NCBI GenBank assembly: GCA_003123965.1
Contig: NNSL01000248.1
Location: forward strand, 1 to 20,924
DNA: 20,924 nt
DNA from: Balneolaceae bacterium SMO_bin1
Lineage (GTDB): Bacteria > Bacteroidota > Rhodothermia > Balneolales > Balneolaceae
Direction of reading: 5' to 3'
A program made the translations under genes and the position numbers. Below are positions 1-7,266 of this stretch, in pieces (positions within the stretch are counted from its first letter, which is position 1; every line of letters begins with the position of its first letter). The notes beneath the pieces were generated by a model. The model was not told where the DNA came from, ran no database searches, and was given only the letters and a program-made list of their open reading frames with translations.

Positions 1-794
1 ATATGTATTTTGCCCGGCGATTGCAGAAATTTAAAACAGACCTGGAACCAAAATTAAACGAATGGGTGCAGCGTTTTTATGAACTTGAGGCCCTGAACGC
101 CATGGCGAACTTCGGCTGGCTCAACCCGGAATATTCGTTTGCTTTGCCCGCTCCGCAAACAGAACCTCCGGTTATTGACGCCCGTGATTTAGGGCACCCG
201 CTTATTCCCAAAGACCAAAAAGTTACAAATAATGTACGTATAGAACGTGTGGGTGACATTCAACTTATCACCGGTTCCAATATGGCCGGCAAAAGTACGT
301 ATTTGCGCACCGTGGGCATTAATTTGGCACTCTGTTTTGCAGGCGCACCGGTAAACGCATCTTCTTTAGAAACAATCCCCTTTCGTCTTTTTTCAAGCAT
401 CAATGTAACTGATTCACTCGATGAGGGTCTATCACATTTTTACGCTGAAGTGAAGCACTTGCGCTCGCTGCTGGACGAGCTTCAAAAACCACACGATTAT
501 CCGCTCTTTTTCATGGTTGACGAAATCTACCGCGGCACCAATAATCGTGAACGGCTTACCGGCAGTGAGGCTTTTCTCAAACACGTGGCCGGCAAAGATG
601 GCATCGGGCTTGTAACTACTCACGATTTACAGCTGGCCCGACTTGAAGATGAAATTCCTACCCTCAGTAACTGGCATTTTGAGGAGACCATTGAAGACGG
701 CAAAATGCGGTTTGAGTACAAATTAAAATCTGGCCCCTGCCCTTCAACAAACGCCCTTAAAATTATGCAAATGGAAGGATTGCCCGTAGAGTAA
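1..794 (+). CDS. MutS-family DNA-binding ATPase, C-terminal part (5' end outside window)
   Basis: Only the C-terminal 263 or so residues are present; the reading frame is open to the left edge, so the true start lies upstream. The visible part is the MutS domain V ATPase. The Walker A motif GSNMAGKST is at residues 91-99 of the visible part, the Walker B acidic pair at D173-E174 in MVDEIYRGTNNRE, and the switch histidine in TTHD at about 207. In canonical MutS the Walker B loop reads DEIGRGTST; the YRGTNNRERL variant is typical of the shorter MutS-related proteins of Bacteroidota, some of which carry membrane segments N-terminally. The protein should bind ATP and probably branched or mismatched DNA. 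Whether it takes part in mismatch repair cannot be told from this fragment. It is followed by a 127-bp gap, so it probably ends its own transcript. Confidence 0.85.
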   Translation, partial: MYFARRLQKFKTDLEPKLNEWVQRFYELEALNAMANFGWLNPEYSFALPAPQTEPPVIDARDLGHPLIPKDQKVTNNVRIERVGDIQLITGSNMAGKSTYLRTVGINLALCFAGAPVNASSLETIPFRLFSSINVTDSLDEGLSHFYAEVKHLRSLLDELQKPHDYPLFFMVDEIYRGTNNRERLTGSEAFLKHVAGKDGIGLVTTHDLQLARLEDEIPTLSNWHFEETIEDGKMRFEYKLKSGPCPSTNALKIMQMEGLPVE

Positions 795-921
795 ATAGCT
801 ATGGATAACAGAAATGAATTTCATTTTCCTGCTTCAGGATCAGGTACAGGCCGTTAAGGTTTAATCGTTTTTAACTGATATAACCCTTATAATCAACGGT
901 AATTAAAAATGATTTTATCAT
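795..921 (+). promoter_or_regulatory. Intergenic region with TATAAT box upstream of the SGNH lipoprotein
   Basis: This 127-bp gap separates the MutS-like gene from the lipoprotein gene. A perfect TATAAT lies at 888-893, 28 bases before the ATG, with no convincing -35 hexamer at the right distance. A small inverted repeat (aaatga-att-tcattt, 812-826) follows the MutS-like stop codon and could be a weak terminator or chance. An 18-codon ATG ORF at 801 has no supporting signal. No Shine-Dalgarno sequence is visible before 922. Confidence 0.3.
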
Positions 922-1605
922 ATGAAGCTTCTTAAACGTTCTTTTGCTATTCTACTTCCGCTGTTCATACTCGTAGTGAGCAGTTGTACTGATGACCAAA
1001 AAATAACTTACCTGGCCCTGGGTGATTCCTACACCATTGGTGAAAGTGTTGAGGTCGCCGAGCGCTGGCCCGTTCAACTGAGTGAGGCCCTTCGCGATTC
1101 CGGCGTTGCTGTAGCAGAGCCACAAATTATCGCCGAAACCGGGTGGACCACCACCGAACTTAGCGAAGCCATTGAAGATACTAGCTTAAACCCATCGTAC
1201 GATTTGGTATCGCTGCTTATTGGTGTGAACGACCAATACGATGGGCTCGATTTTGCCACCTATCCCCGTCGCTTTACAAATCTACTCGATAAAGCAATTG
1301 AACTTGCCGGCGGGAATCCAAGCCACGTGCTGGTGGTTTCCATCCCCGACTATAGTGTTACGCCCTTTGGTCAGCAGAAAAACCCTGATCGCATCAGCCA
1401 GGAACTGGAACAATACAATGCCACAAATCGGGCAATATCAGACAGCCTGGGAGTCCACTATGTTGATATAACACCCGGCTCGCAAAAAGCGGCCCAGGAT
1501 TCGAGCCTTATTGCGGGCGACGGCCTTCACCCTTCCGGCACAATGTATACCAACTGGGTAAACCAAATTATGCCGGTTTTACTTCCTGAAATAAAATCGT
1601 GGTGA
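922..1605 (+). CDS. SGNH/GDSL-family hydrolase lipoprotein
   Basis: A 227-residue protein with a lipoprotein signal peptide: basic start, hydrophobic core, and lipobox VVSSC with Cys22, so it should be lipid-anchored in the envelope. The SGNH hydrolase blocks are present: block I GDSYT with nucleophile Ser36, block III GVND with Asn103, and block V DGLH with Asp200 and His203. Block II glycine is less clear. The family contains esterases, lipases and carbohydrate deacetylases; the substrate cannot be inferred here. The ATG at 922 is chosen because it gives a complete signal peptide. It is followed after only 4 bases by the dehydratase gene, so the two are probably co-transcribed although no metabolic link is obvious. 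Confidence 0.85.
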   Translation: MKLLKRSFAILLPLFILVVSSCTDDQKITYLALGDSYTIGESVEVAERWPVQLSEALRDSGVAVAEPQIIAETGWTTTELSEAIEDTSLNPSYDLVSLLIGVNDQYDGLDFATYPRRFTNLLDKAIELAGGNPSHVLVVSIPDYSVTPFGQQKNPDRISQELEQYNATNRAISDSLGVHYVDITPGSQKAAQDSSLIAGDGLHPSGTMYTNWVNQIMPVLLPEIKSW

Positions 1606-1609
1606 GCAC

Positions 1610-2566
1610 GTGATTAAGATAAACGACATTGAAAAAGCGGCACAGCGAATTGAAGACGATATTCTAAATACACCGCTGATCCGCTCAAACTGGCTTAGTG
1701 ATGTTTGCCAAGGCGACATTTGGCTTAAACTTGAAAGTGAGCAACACACCGGCTCTTTTAAGGCACGGGGCAGCCTTAACAAATTACTCTGGCTAAAGGA
1801 ACAAAAAAGTGAGGCCCTGCCCATCACCGCCTCTACCGGTAATCATGGATTAGGTTTTGCACGTGCCCTCCATTTGCTAGGCATAAAGGGCAAAATATTT
1901 CTACCTACCAATGCTGTAGAATCAAAAGTGGAAGCTATAAAACGATATGATGCCGATCTCGAGTTCTACGGAGAAGACCCATATACCACGGAAATGCATG
2001 CCCGTAAAACAGCTGAAGAAAATGGCTGGGTTTATGTATCACCCTACAATGATGAACAGGTCATAGCCGGACAGGGAACCATCGGTCGCGAAATTCTAAA
2101 TGCACTTCCTCATCCTGATGCTGTTTTGGCTACAGTGGGCGGCGGCGGACTCATATCAGGTATCGGCACGTGGTTGAAACAAAACTCGCCGCAAACTAAA
2201 GTAATTGGATGCCAACCCGAAAATTCGCCCGAAATGGCGGTTTCGGTACGCGCCGATGAATATCGAGAGGTAGAAACAAAGCCCACATTATCGGACGGCT
2301 CAGCCGGCGGGTTTGAGCGTGATGCCATCACATTTGATCTGTGCAAAAAACTGGTGGATGAATTTATACTTCTAAGTGAAGATGAAATCAAGGAGGCCAT
2401 CCGTTTGATGATTAAAAATCACAGCAAACTCATTGAAGGCGCCGCCGCTGTGGCTGTGGCCCCCGTACTTAAACATCCGGAAAAATTTCAGGATCAAACG
2501 ACCGTTATTGTGATCTGCGGGGCTAATATTTCATACAGTAAATTGCAGGAGGTTATCAATGAATAG
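1610..2566 (+). CDS. Threonine/serine dehydratase, PLP-dependent (fold type II)
   Basis: A 318-residue cytosolic enzyme of the threonine dehydratase/serine racemase family, which deaminates Thr or Ser to 2-oxobutyrate or pyruvate using pyridoxal phosphate. The PLP lysine is Lys51 in TGSFKARG, the substrate loop is STGNHG (75-80), the phosphate-binding glycine loop is GGGGLISG (177-184), and a C-terminal CGAN (303-306) stands where the family usually has CGGN. There is no C-terminal ACT domain, so it is the short catabolic or racemase-like form rather than biosynthetic IlvA. Start is GTG at 1610, four bases after the preceding stop; no in-frame ATG exists near the N terminus. Ammonia-lyase versus racemase activity cannot be decided from sequence. 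Confidence 0.85.
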   Translation: MIKINDIEKAAQRIEDDILNTPLIRSNWLSDVCQGDIWLKLESEQHTGSFKARGSLNKLLWLKEQKSEALPITASTGNHGLGFARALHLLGIKGKIFLPTNAVESKVEAIKRYDADLEFYGEDPYTTEMHARKTAEENGWVYVSPYNDEQVIAGQGTIGREILNALPHPDAVLATVGGGGLISGIGTWLKQNSPQTKVIGCQPENSPEMAVSVRADEYREVETKPTLSDGSAGGFERDAITFDLCKKLVDEFILLSEDEIKEAIRLMIKNHSKLIEGAAAVAVAPVLKHPEKFQDQTTVIVICGANISYSKLQEVINE

Positions 2567-2635
2567 CATTTTTTTTGCCGAACGACTAATGCGTATATTC
2601 TTCAATCAGTCCATATTTAGCAAAAGCCTATTTAT

Positions 2636-3418
2636 TTGACCGACAAAGCCATCATATTGCAAGGCGCCGCCGACTTCTTCGGCAATTTTTTTCGTAATGT
2701 GCGCATTGTTGATGTCTTTGATATTGTTCTCATCTCCTTCATTTTATATATAATTCTCAATTGGCTTCGCCAAAGCGCTTCCAAACGTAGTCTCATCGGC
2801 TTTTCTACTTTACTGGTGATTTATATTGTTGCCCGATTTACCGGTATGTATCTCACCGAGTATTTAATTGAGGGTTTGTTCGTCATTATTCTCATCGGCA
2901 TTGTAGTAGTGTTTCAGTCAGACATTCGCCGAATTATTGACAGGCTAGGTACGTGGACCTTTTTCAGCAATTCTAGATCAAAGCCAGAAACAGACATTGC
3001 TACCAGCATTATTACTGAGGCGGTAGCTAAAATGGCCGAGAAAAAAACGGGTGCACTCATCGCTATTCGTGGTAAAGAAGATTGGTCGCGGCATATACAT
3101 GGCGGTATTGAGCTGAACGGCCAAATAACCATTCCGCTGCTGCTAAGTATTTTCAACAAGTATGCACCCGGGCACGATGGTGCCGTACTATTGGAGGGAC
3201 GAAATATTTTAAAGTTTGGCGTGCACCTGCCCCTTTCTACCAATCTTTACAAAATGTCGCGCGGCGGCACCCGGCATACAGCAGCCCTGGGCCTTTCCGA
3301 GCAATGCGACGCATTAGTGATCATCGTATCAGAAGAGCGCGGATCTATCAGTATTGCCAAGGACGGTAAAATCCAAGAATTAAACTCCAACAGTGACCTC
3401 AAAAAAACATTTAGATGA
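2636..3418 (+). CDS. cdaA: Diadenylate cyclase CdaA, membrane-anchored
   Basis: Synthesises cyclic di-AMP from two ATP at the membrane. The 260-residue protein has three predicted membrane helices (about residues 24-42, 52-69 and 77-93), a short coiled linker (VVFQSDIRRIIDRLG) and a DisA_N catalytic domain. The DGA motif is at 181-183; the second motif reads RHT (213-215) in GTRHTAALGLSE where most family members have RHR. The VSEERGSISIA strand follows. Start is TTG at 2636: an in-frame stop lies at 2618, and the next in-frame ATG is inside a membrane helix. It overlaps the YbbR gene by 26 bases, the classic cdaA-cdaR operon, which strongly supports the assignment. c-di-AMP generally controls potassium and osmolyte transport and cell-wall balance. 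Confidence 0.93.
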   Translation: MTDKAIILQGAADFFGNFFRNVRIVDVFDIVLISFILYIILNWLRQSASKRSLIGFSTLLVIYIVARFTGMYLTEYLIEGLFVIILIGIVVVFQSDIRRIIDRLGTWTFFSNSRSKPETDIATSIITEAVAKMAEKKTGALIAIRGKEDWSRHIHGGIELNGQITIPLLLSIFNKYAPGHDGAVLLEGRNILKFGVHLPLSTNLYKMSRGGTRHTAALGLSEQCDALVIIVSEERGSISIAKDGKIQELNSNSDLKKTFR

Positions 3419-4126
3419 CTTCTGGGCCACTCATTACCAGTCTACTACAGACTCATTCACTAACTGGTGGAAGCGCCGTGATTTGCGTACCGCCCTGGCA
3501 TCTGTAACGCTTGCCTTTGTGCTCTGGCTGGCTTTTGCTTACCAATCAGGAACCATCTCACGCACTTTTGCCCTGCCTATTGAGTATCGCAATTTGCAGT
3601 CATCCAATATAGCTCTGCAAGATTCCATCCCGCTTGAAGCCCGCATAACACTTTCCGGTCCCGAGCAGGCTTTTCGCACCTTTGAACCGAATGATCTGGT
3701 CGTTTCTTTTGACCTGAACTCTGATGATGCCGATGATGGCGTCCTCGAAATCAACGAAAATAACATTAATTTACCGCCGGATCTACGTTTCTATGAAGCC
3801 TCTCCGCCCACCATTCGCATAAGAACCATCGATTATTCAAGGGTTGATTTGGGCATACAGGTTCCAACAACCGGTAGTCTTCGACAAGGGCTGGAACTTG
3901 TCAGCATTACCGCATCACCGCATCACCGCAAAATATTACAATGCTTGTAGACACCACTCAATCACAAATCGATTCCATTGCTACTGACCCCGTTAACCTT
4001 GGTAGTATTCAAGGCACCACAACGGTACAAAAAAGATTGCAGTTAAATGACGATTTTATGAAAATGCCACCAGCGACTTCACGATTAATCAGTATTGAAA
4101 TTCAAGTGCGACAAGCCGATCAATAA
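3393..4126 (+). pseudogene. cdaR: YbbR-domain protein (CdaR-like), split by an 8-bp tandem duplication
   Basis: Encodes the membrane-anchored extracytoplasmic partner that modulates CdaA in the cdaA-cdaR operon. It starts at GTG 3393 inside the end of cdaA. An N-terminal membrane helix (about residues 34-49, LASVTLAFVLWLAFAY) is followed by YbbR-type beta repeats. The first frame stops at 3948-3950 after the tail ITASPHHRKILQCL. The downstream frame (to 4126) continues the family sequence: reading through one copy of the repeat gives ITASPQNITMLVDTT. The cause is visible: unit accgcatc occurs at 3909-3916 and again at 3917-3924, followed by a 6-base partial copy to 3930. Removing one unit gives an open frame of 241 codons. 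As it stands the product is 185 residues, lacking the last YbbR segment. Truncated function, phase variation or dead gene are all possible. Confidence 0.85.
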
Positions 4127-4178
4127 TTATTTACATCTGCAACCGTTACTGATTTAACTTCTAACCAAATTCATCGCT

Positions 4179-4859
4179 ATGAGCTACCTGTTTCTTTTTC
4201 TCTCTTTCCTTTTTATTGCCCAACCAAGCCAACCCGAAACGGATGGACTATCAGTATCTGCTACGGCAGAGGTTCAGCTCCCGGCCGATCAGATTCAATT
4301 TAACATTAATCTCAACGCTGAGGCTGATTCTCCTCAAGCCACATACGATCTCCACAAAGAACGGGAACGTGCTTTGGTTGAACTGCTGGACCGTTATGAG
4401 ATAAACGAAGAGGATATCAATTATGAGCCGATTTCTATCTCGAAAAATGAGCCTTACAATCGCGATTCAGAGAATGAAGTAACATACCAAACCCGCCAAA
4501 TGGTGCGGCTGGTGCTCACCGATTTTGAGGCCTACGAAAAAATCCAAATTGGGTTGATTGAAGCCGGTTATGACAATTTTAGCGGACAGTTTATGGCCAC
4601 CAAGTCTGAGGAAGGAAAAGAAGAGGCGCTGCGCAAAGCTATACAGAAAGCGAAGCAAAAGGCTCAAACCATTGCCGAAGAATCCGGGTTTACGCTGGGC
4701 TCTATTTCCGCTGTATCATATAACTACCAGCAAGTACAGCCGTATGCTCAAGAAACCATGCAGCTTAAAGCCGCCGATTCCGGCAGCTTAATGAAGTACG
4801 ATCAGACCGTTACCGTTTCGGCTACTATCTCTATGGAGTTTGCCATATTGCACCAGTAA
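4179..4859 (+). CDS. SIMPL-domain (DUF541) secreted or periplasmic protein
   Basis: A 226-residue protein with an N-terminal hydrophobic signal (SYLFLFLSFLFIA) followed by the SIMPL/DUF541 fold: the start LSVSATAEVQLPADQIQFNI, the central KAKQKAQTIAEESGFTLGSI helix-turn and the closing YDQTVTVSATISMEF strand are all characteristic. Family members are periplasmic or surface proteins; some are linked to oxidative stress or membrane integrity, but no reaction is known. ATG at 4179 gives a full signal peptide. The gene lies 52 bases after cdaR with no terminator visible, so read-through from the cdaA operon is possible. Its stop codon directly abuts that of the convergent PIG-L gene, with no spacer at all. 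Confidence 0.8.
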   Translation: MSYLFLFLSFLFIAQPSQPETDGLSVSATAEVQLPADQIQFNINLNAEADSPQATYDLHKERERALVELLDRYEINEEDINYEPISISKNEPYNRDSENEVTYQTRQMVRLVLTDFEAYEKIQIGLIEAGYDNFSGQFMATKSEEGKEEALRKAIQKAKQKAQTIAEESGFTLGSISAVSYNYQQVQPYAQETMQLKAADSGSLMKYDQTVTVSATISMEFAILHQ

Positions 4860-4865
4860 TTACTG
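4854..4865. repeat. 12-bp palindrome containing both stop codons of two convergent genes
   Basis: The sequence cagtaattactg is a perfect palindrome. It contains TAA on the + strand (4857-4859, end of the SIMPL gene) and TAA on the - strand (4862-4860, end of the PIG-L gene). No GC-rich hairpin or T-tract terminator is visible nearby, so the two convergent transcripts probably overlap. Confidence 0.6.
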
Positions 4866-5780
4866 AGCCGTATTGTTGGGATCGGTGTAGATGGGAACAT
4901 CATTCACTGCTTCAAAATACGCGCGGGTTTTGTCGACTTTGTCGGCCGGATTGATTTCATAATACCAATACTGCTCAATCTTTCCAGCATCCATGAGCTG
5001 CTGCATCGTTCCCTGCGATTTATGCTCGGCAATTACCCAGTTGGCAATGATGTTGTAATCCAGCTCATTGTTATGCCCGAATTTTTGGGTGCGGTCGAAG
5101 GTAAACGGTTCAACCTCTCGGTTTATATTCGTGATGGGATACCCCTCAAGCCCCGCAAAACTGGTGCTACCGCCCTCTTGGCGAAGCATCGTGGTTGATA
5201 ATATAACGGGGCGCTCTTGTTCAGGTAATTGCTGCACAGCACGAAGCGCCAAAATAGCCGAAGCCTTGTGGTGCGCATGGGTCTGCGAGTGCGGCATCAT
5301 GGTAAACACAAAGTCATATTCATTTTCCCGCATGATTTTCTGCAGCCGATTTACGATATGATCAGTATTCCACTCTGAAAGCGGATTTTTTACGTCCAAT
5401 GAATACGCTTTGTCCTGCTCATCAAAGAAAAAATAATTGCGCAGGCCCACGATATCACCGCCCGCCATCAGCTCTTTTTTGCGGATGCCGGGCAGCTGCT
5501 TGCGGCCAACCTCTTCTTTATCGAGCTGCTTGCCGTAAATATAATTTCCCAGCGTAGAATATTTGTAGCCGCCCTCCCCGTTTGTTAACAGCGCCAAGTC
5601 TACATTGCCATCAAGCAGGTGCGTAGTTTTAAATACCGTGGCAGAAAATAGTGCATCGTCATCCGGGTGGGCCGTCACCAGAAGAATTTTCGGCTCGTAA
5701 TCCAAATATTGCGCCTGCACTGGTCCGGCCATCAACCCGAACAGTATAGCTGCAAATAAGCAAAATATTGATCTCTTCAT
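4860..5780 (-). CDS. PIG-L/LmbE-family deacetylase, secreted
   Basis: A 306-residue protein with a Sec signal peptide (basic start, hydrophobic core, likely cleavage after VQAQ, about residue 24). PIG-L family enzymes are zinc-dependent N-acetylglucosaminyl deacetylases. The zinc/catalytic motif is AHPDDD at 37-42, where the family normally has AHPDDE, and the distal histidine motif is HAHHKAS (168-174). The metal ligands expected from the family (His38, Asp41, and one His near 168-171) are therefore present and only the last acidic residue is changed from Glu to Asp. Substrate is unknown; extracytoplasmic location suggests a glycan or amide outside the cell. It lies 15 bases downstream of the TesA-like gene and is probably co-transcribed with it. 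Confidence 0.83.
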   Translation of the reverse strand: MKRSIFCLFAAILFGLMAGPVQAQYLDYEPKILLVTAHPDDDALFSATVFKTTHLLDGNVDLALLTNGEGGYKYSTLGNYIYGKQLDKEEVGRKQLPGIRKKELMAGGDIVGLRNYFFFDEQDKAYSLDVKNPLSEWNTDHIVNRLQKIMRENEYDFVFTMMPHSQTHAHHKASAILALRAVQQLPEQERPVILSTTMLRQEGGSTSFAGLEGYPITNINREVEPFTFDRTQKFGHNNELDYNIIANWVIAEHKSQGTMQQLMDAGKIEQYWYYEINPADKVDKTRAYFEAVNDVPIYTDPNNTAQ

Positions 5781-5795
5781 ATCACAAAAGTTTTA

Positions 5796-6425
5796 TTAGC
5801 GGCGATGTTGTAATATTGGTTTCAGTGTGTTCCAAACCGTTTCGGCCATTACTGCCTGACCTTCTGCGGTGGGGTGAATCCCGTCGGACTGCATGAGGTC
5901 TTCATTTCTACCCACGCCCTCCAACAGGAATGGAATTAACGCAACATCATTTTTCTCTGCAAGTGCGGGATACATTTTTCTGAACTGCTCGGTGTAATCC
6001 GGTCCCAGGTTAGGCGGCACCTGCATACCGGCCAAAATGATGTCAGCCTTGGGATATTTGCTTTGCACCTTAGTGATAATCTGCTGCAAGTTCTGCTTGG
6101 TTGATTCCAGATCGATGCCGCGTAACGCATCATTACCGCCCAGTTCCAGCACGAACACGTCCACCGGTTTCTGCAGCATCCAGTCCACACGCCGTAATCC
6201 GCCAGCTGAAGTCTCACCGCTCAGGCCGCCATCACGGACTTCAAAATCCCAGCCCAGGGAATCAATTTTATGCTGAATAAGTGCGGGAAAAGCCTGCTCT
6301 GAGTCTAACCCATAGCCAGCCGTAATACTGTCGCCAAAGAATAAAATTTGTTGGGCATCAGATTGCGCATTTGTACCTTGGAGGGGCAACAAAATGAGGC
6401 AAAGTACAGTTAGTAAATATCGCAT
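5796..6425 (-). CDS. tesA: TesA-like SGNH arylesterase/thioesterase, secreted
   Basis: A 209-residue SGNH hydrolase resembling multifunctional esterase TesA (acyl-CoA thioesterase I/arylesterase/lysophospholipase). A signal peptide ending near TNAQS directs it outside the cytoplasm. All four blocks are clear: GDSITAGYG with nucleophile Ser33, GLSGET with the block II glycine, GGND with Asn98, and DGIHPTAEG with Asp181 and His184. Length matches TesA (about 208). It is divergent from an ABC ATPase and FtsX-type permease, the same association as tesA-ybbA-ybbP in Proteobacteria, which supports the name. It begins the - strand pair with the PIG-L deacetylase. The true substrate is not shown by the sequence. 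Confidence 0.88.
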   Translation of the reverse strand: MRYLLTVLCLILLPLQGTNAQSDAQQILFFGDSITAGYGLDSEQAFPALIQHKIDSLGWDFEVRDGGLSGETSAGGLRRVDWMLQKPVDVFVLELGGNDALRGIDLESTKQNLQQIITKVQSKYPKADIILAGMQVPPNLGPDYTEQFRKMYPALAEKNDVALIPFLLEGVGRNEDLMQSDGIHPTAEGQAVMAETVWNTLKPILQHRR

Positions 6426-6500
6426 TAATAGTTTTCAAGATTAGTGATTGACAAAATTTCGTTCTCGTAACATTTCCTTTTTCGGAATGATTCGCACTTC

Positions 6501-6514
6501 ATTTAACGTTAAAT
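6501..6514. promoter_or_regulatory. 14-bp perfect palindrome between divergent tesA and ABC transporter genes
   Basis: atttaacgttaaat lies in the 121-bp gap between the divergent starts at 6425 and 6547, about 33 bases before the ABC ATPase start. Its symmetry and position suit a dimeric regulator, but it is AT-rich and such palindromes arise by chance. No clear -35/-10 pair is visible for either gene. Confidence 0.25.
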
Positions 6515-6546
6515 TCACTTTAAATATTACAACTTAACAATTCTGC

Positions 6547-7257
6547 ATGCACACCAATAATATTCTTTCTGTCAATAATTTAACGCAGACGTTCAAATCG
6601 GGTGATAAGGATTTAACCGTCCTTAAAAATATCAGTTTTTCGGTTGAAAAAGGATCCGTTTGCTCGATCGTTGGTCCCAGCGGCAGCGGTAAAACCACGC
6701 TCGTTGGGCTTTGCGCCGGACTCGATCGCCCATCAAGCGGCAGCATTACGTTAAATGATACCGACATTGGAAAATTAAATGAAGATGAACGGGCAGCGCT
6801 GCGCAATCAGCATGTGGGATTTGTATTCCAAACCTTTCAGCTGGTGCCCACGCTTACCGCACTCGAAAATGTGATGGTTCCCCTTGAACTGCGGGGCAAA
6901 GCGTCATCAGAAGTAAAAGACCAGGCATTGGATCTACTGCAGCAGGTTGGGCTTTCCGACCGGGTGAATCACTACCCTGCGCAACTTTCCGGTGGAGAGC
7001 AGCAGCGCGTGGCCATTGCACGCGCATTCATAAATGAACCGAAAATCCTGTTCGCCGATGAGCCCACCGGCAACCTTGATGCCGAAACCGGGGAAAAAAT
7101 CGAAGCACTTCTTTTTGATTTGAATAAAACACTGGGCACTACCCTGGTGCTTGTAACGCACGACTTGCGACTTGCCGAACAGTGCGAGCGCATTATTCAG
7201 CTCAAAAACGGTGAAATTTACCGCGACGAACCAACCCGCCAAGCGGCAACTGCTTAA
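6547..7257 (+). CDS. ABC transporter ATP-binding protein (YbbA/LolD/MacB type)
   Basis: A 236-residue ATPase with every hallmark: Walker A GPSGSGKTT (43-51), Q-loop Gln95 in VFQTFQ, signature LSGGEQQ (147-153), Walker B ILFADEPT (167-174) with D-loop GNLD, and switch His195 in VTHD. The VFQTFQLVPTLTALENV stretch is typical of the MacB/LolD/YbbA subgroup, which works with FtsX-fold permeases in lipoprotein release or peptide and lipid export rather than classic substrate uptake. The permease follows after 9 bases, and TesA is divergent upstream, which favours the YbbA-YbbP branch. The ATG at 6547 gives the expected N terminus; there is no Shine-Dalgarno sequence. Confidence 0.93.
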   Translation: MHTNNILSVNNLTQTFKSGDKDLTVLKNISFSVEKGSVCSIVGPSGSGKTTLVGLCAGLDRPSSGSITLNDTDIGKLNEDERAALRNQHVGFVFQTFQLVPTLTALENVMVPLELRGKASSEVKDQALDLLQQVGLSDRVNHYPAQLSGGEQQRVAIARAFINEPKILFADEPTGNLDAETGEKIEALLFDLNKTLGTTLVLVTHDLRLAEQCERIIQLKNGEIYRDEPTRQAATA

Positions 7258-7266
7258 AAATATTAT

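Noticed and set aside
1..794. Idea that a defective MutS explains the three indels in this window
   Set aside because: The visible ATPase motifs are intact and this MutS-related subgroup is not the canonical mismatch-repair protein; the link cannot be supported.
801..857. 18-codon ATG open frame after the MutS-like gene
   Set aside because: Too short, no ribosome binding signal and no recognisable product.
2567..2635. T8 run after the dehydratase, considered as a terminator
   Set aside because: No stable hairpin precedes the T tract.
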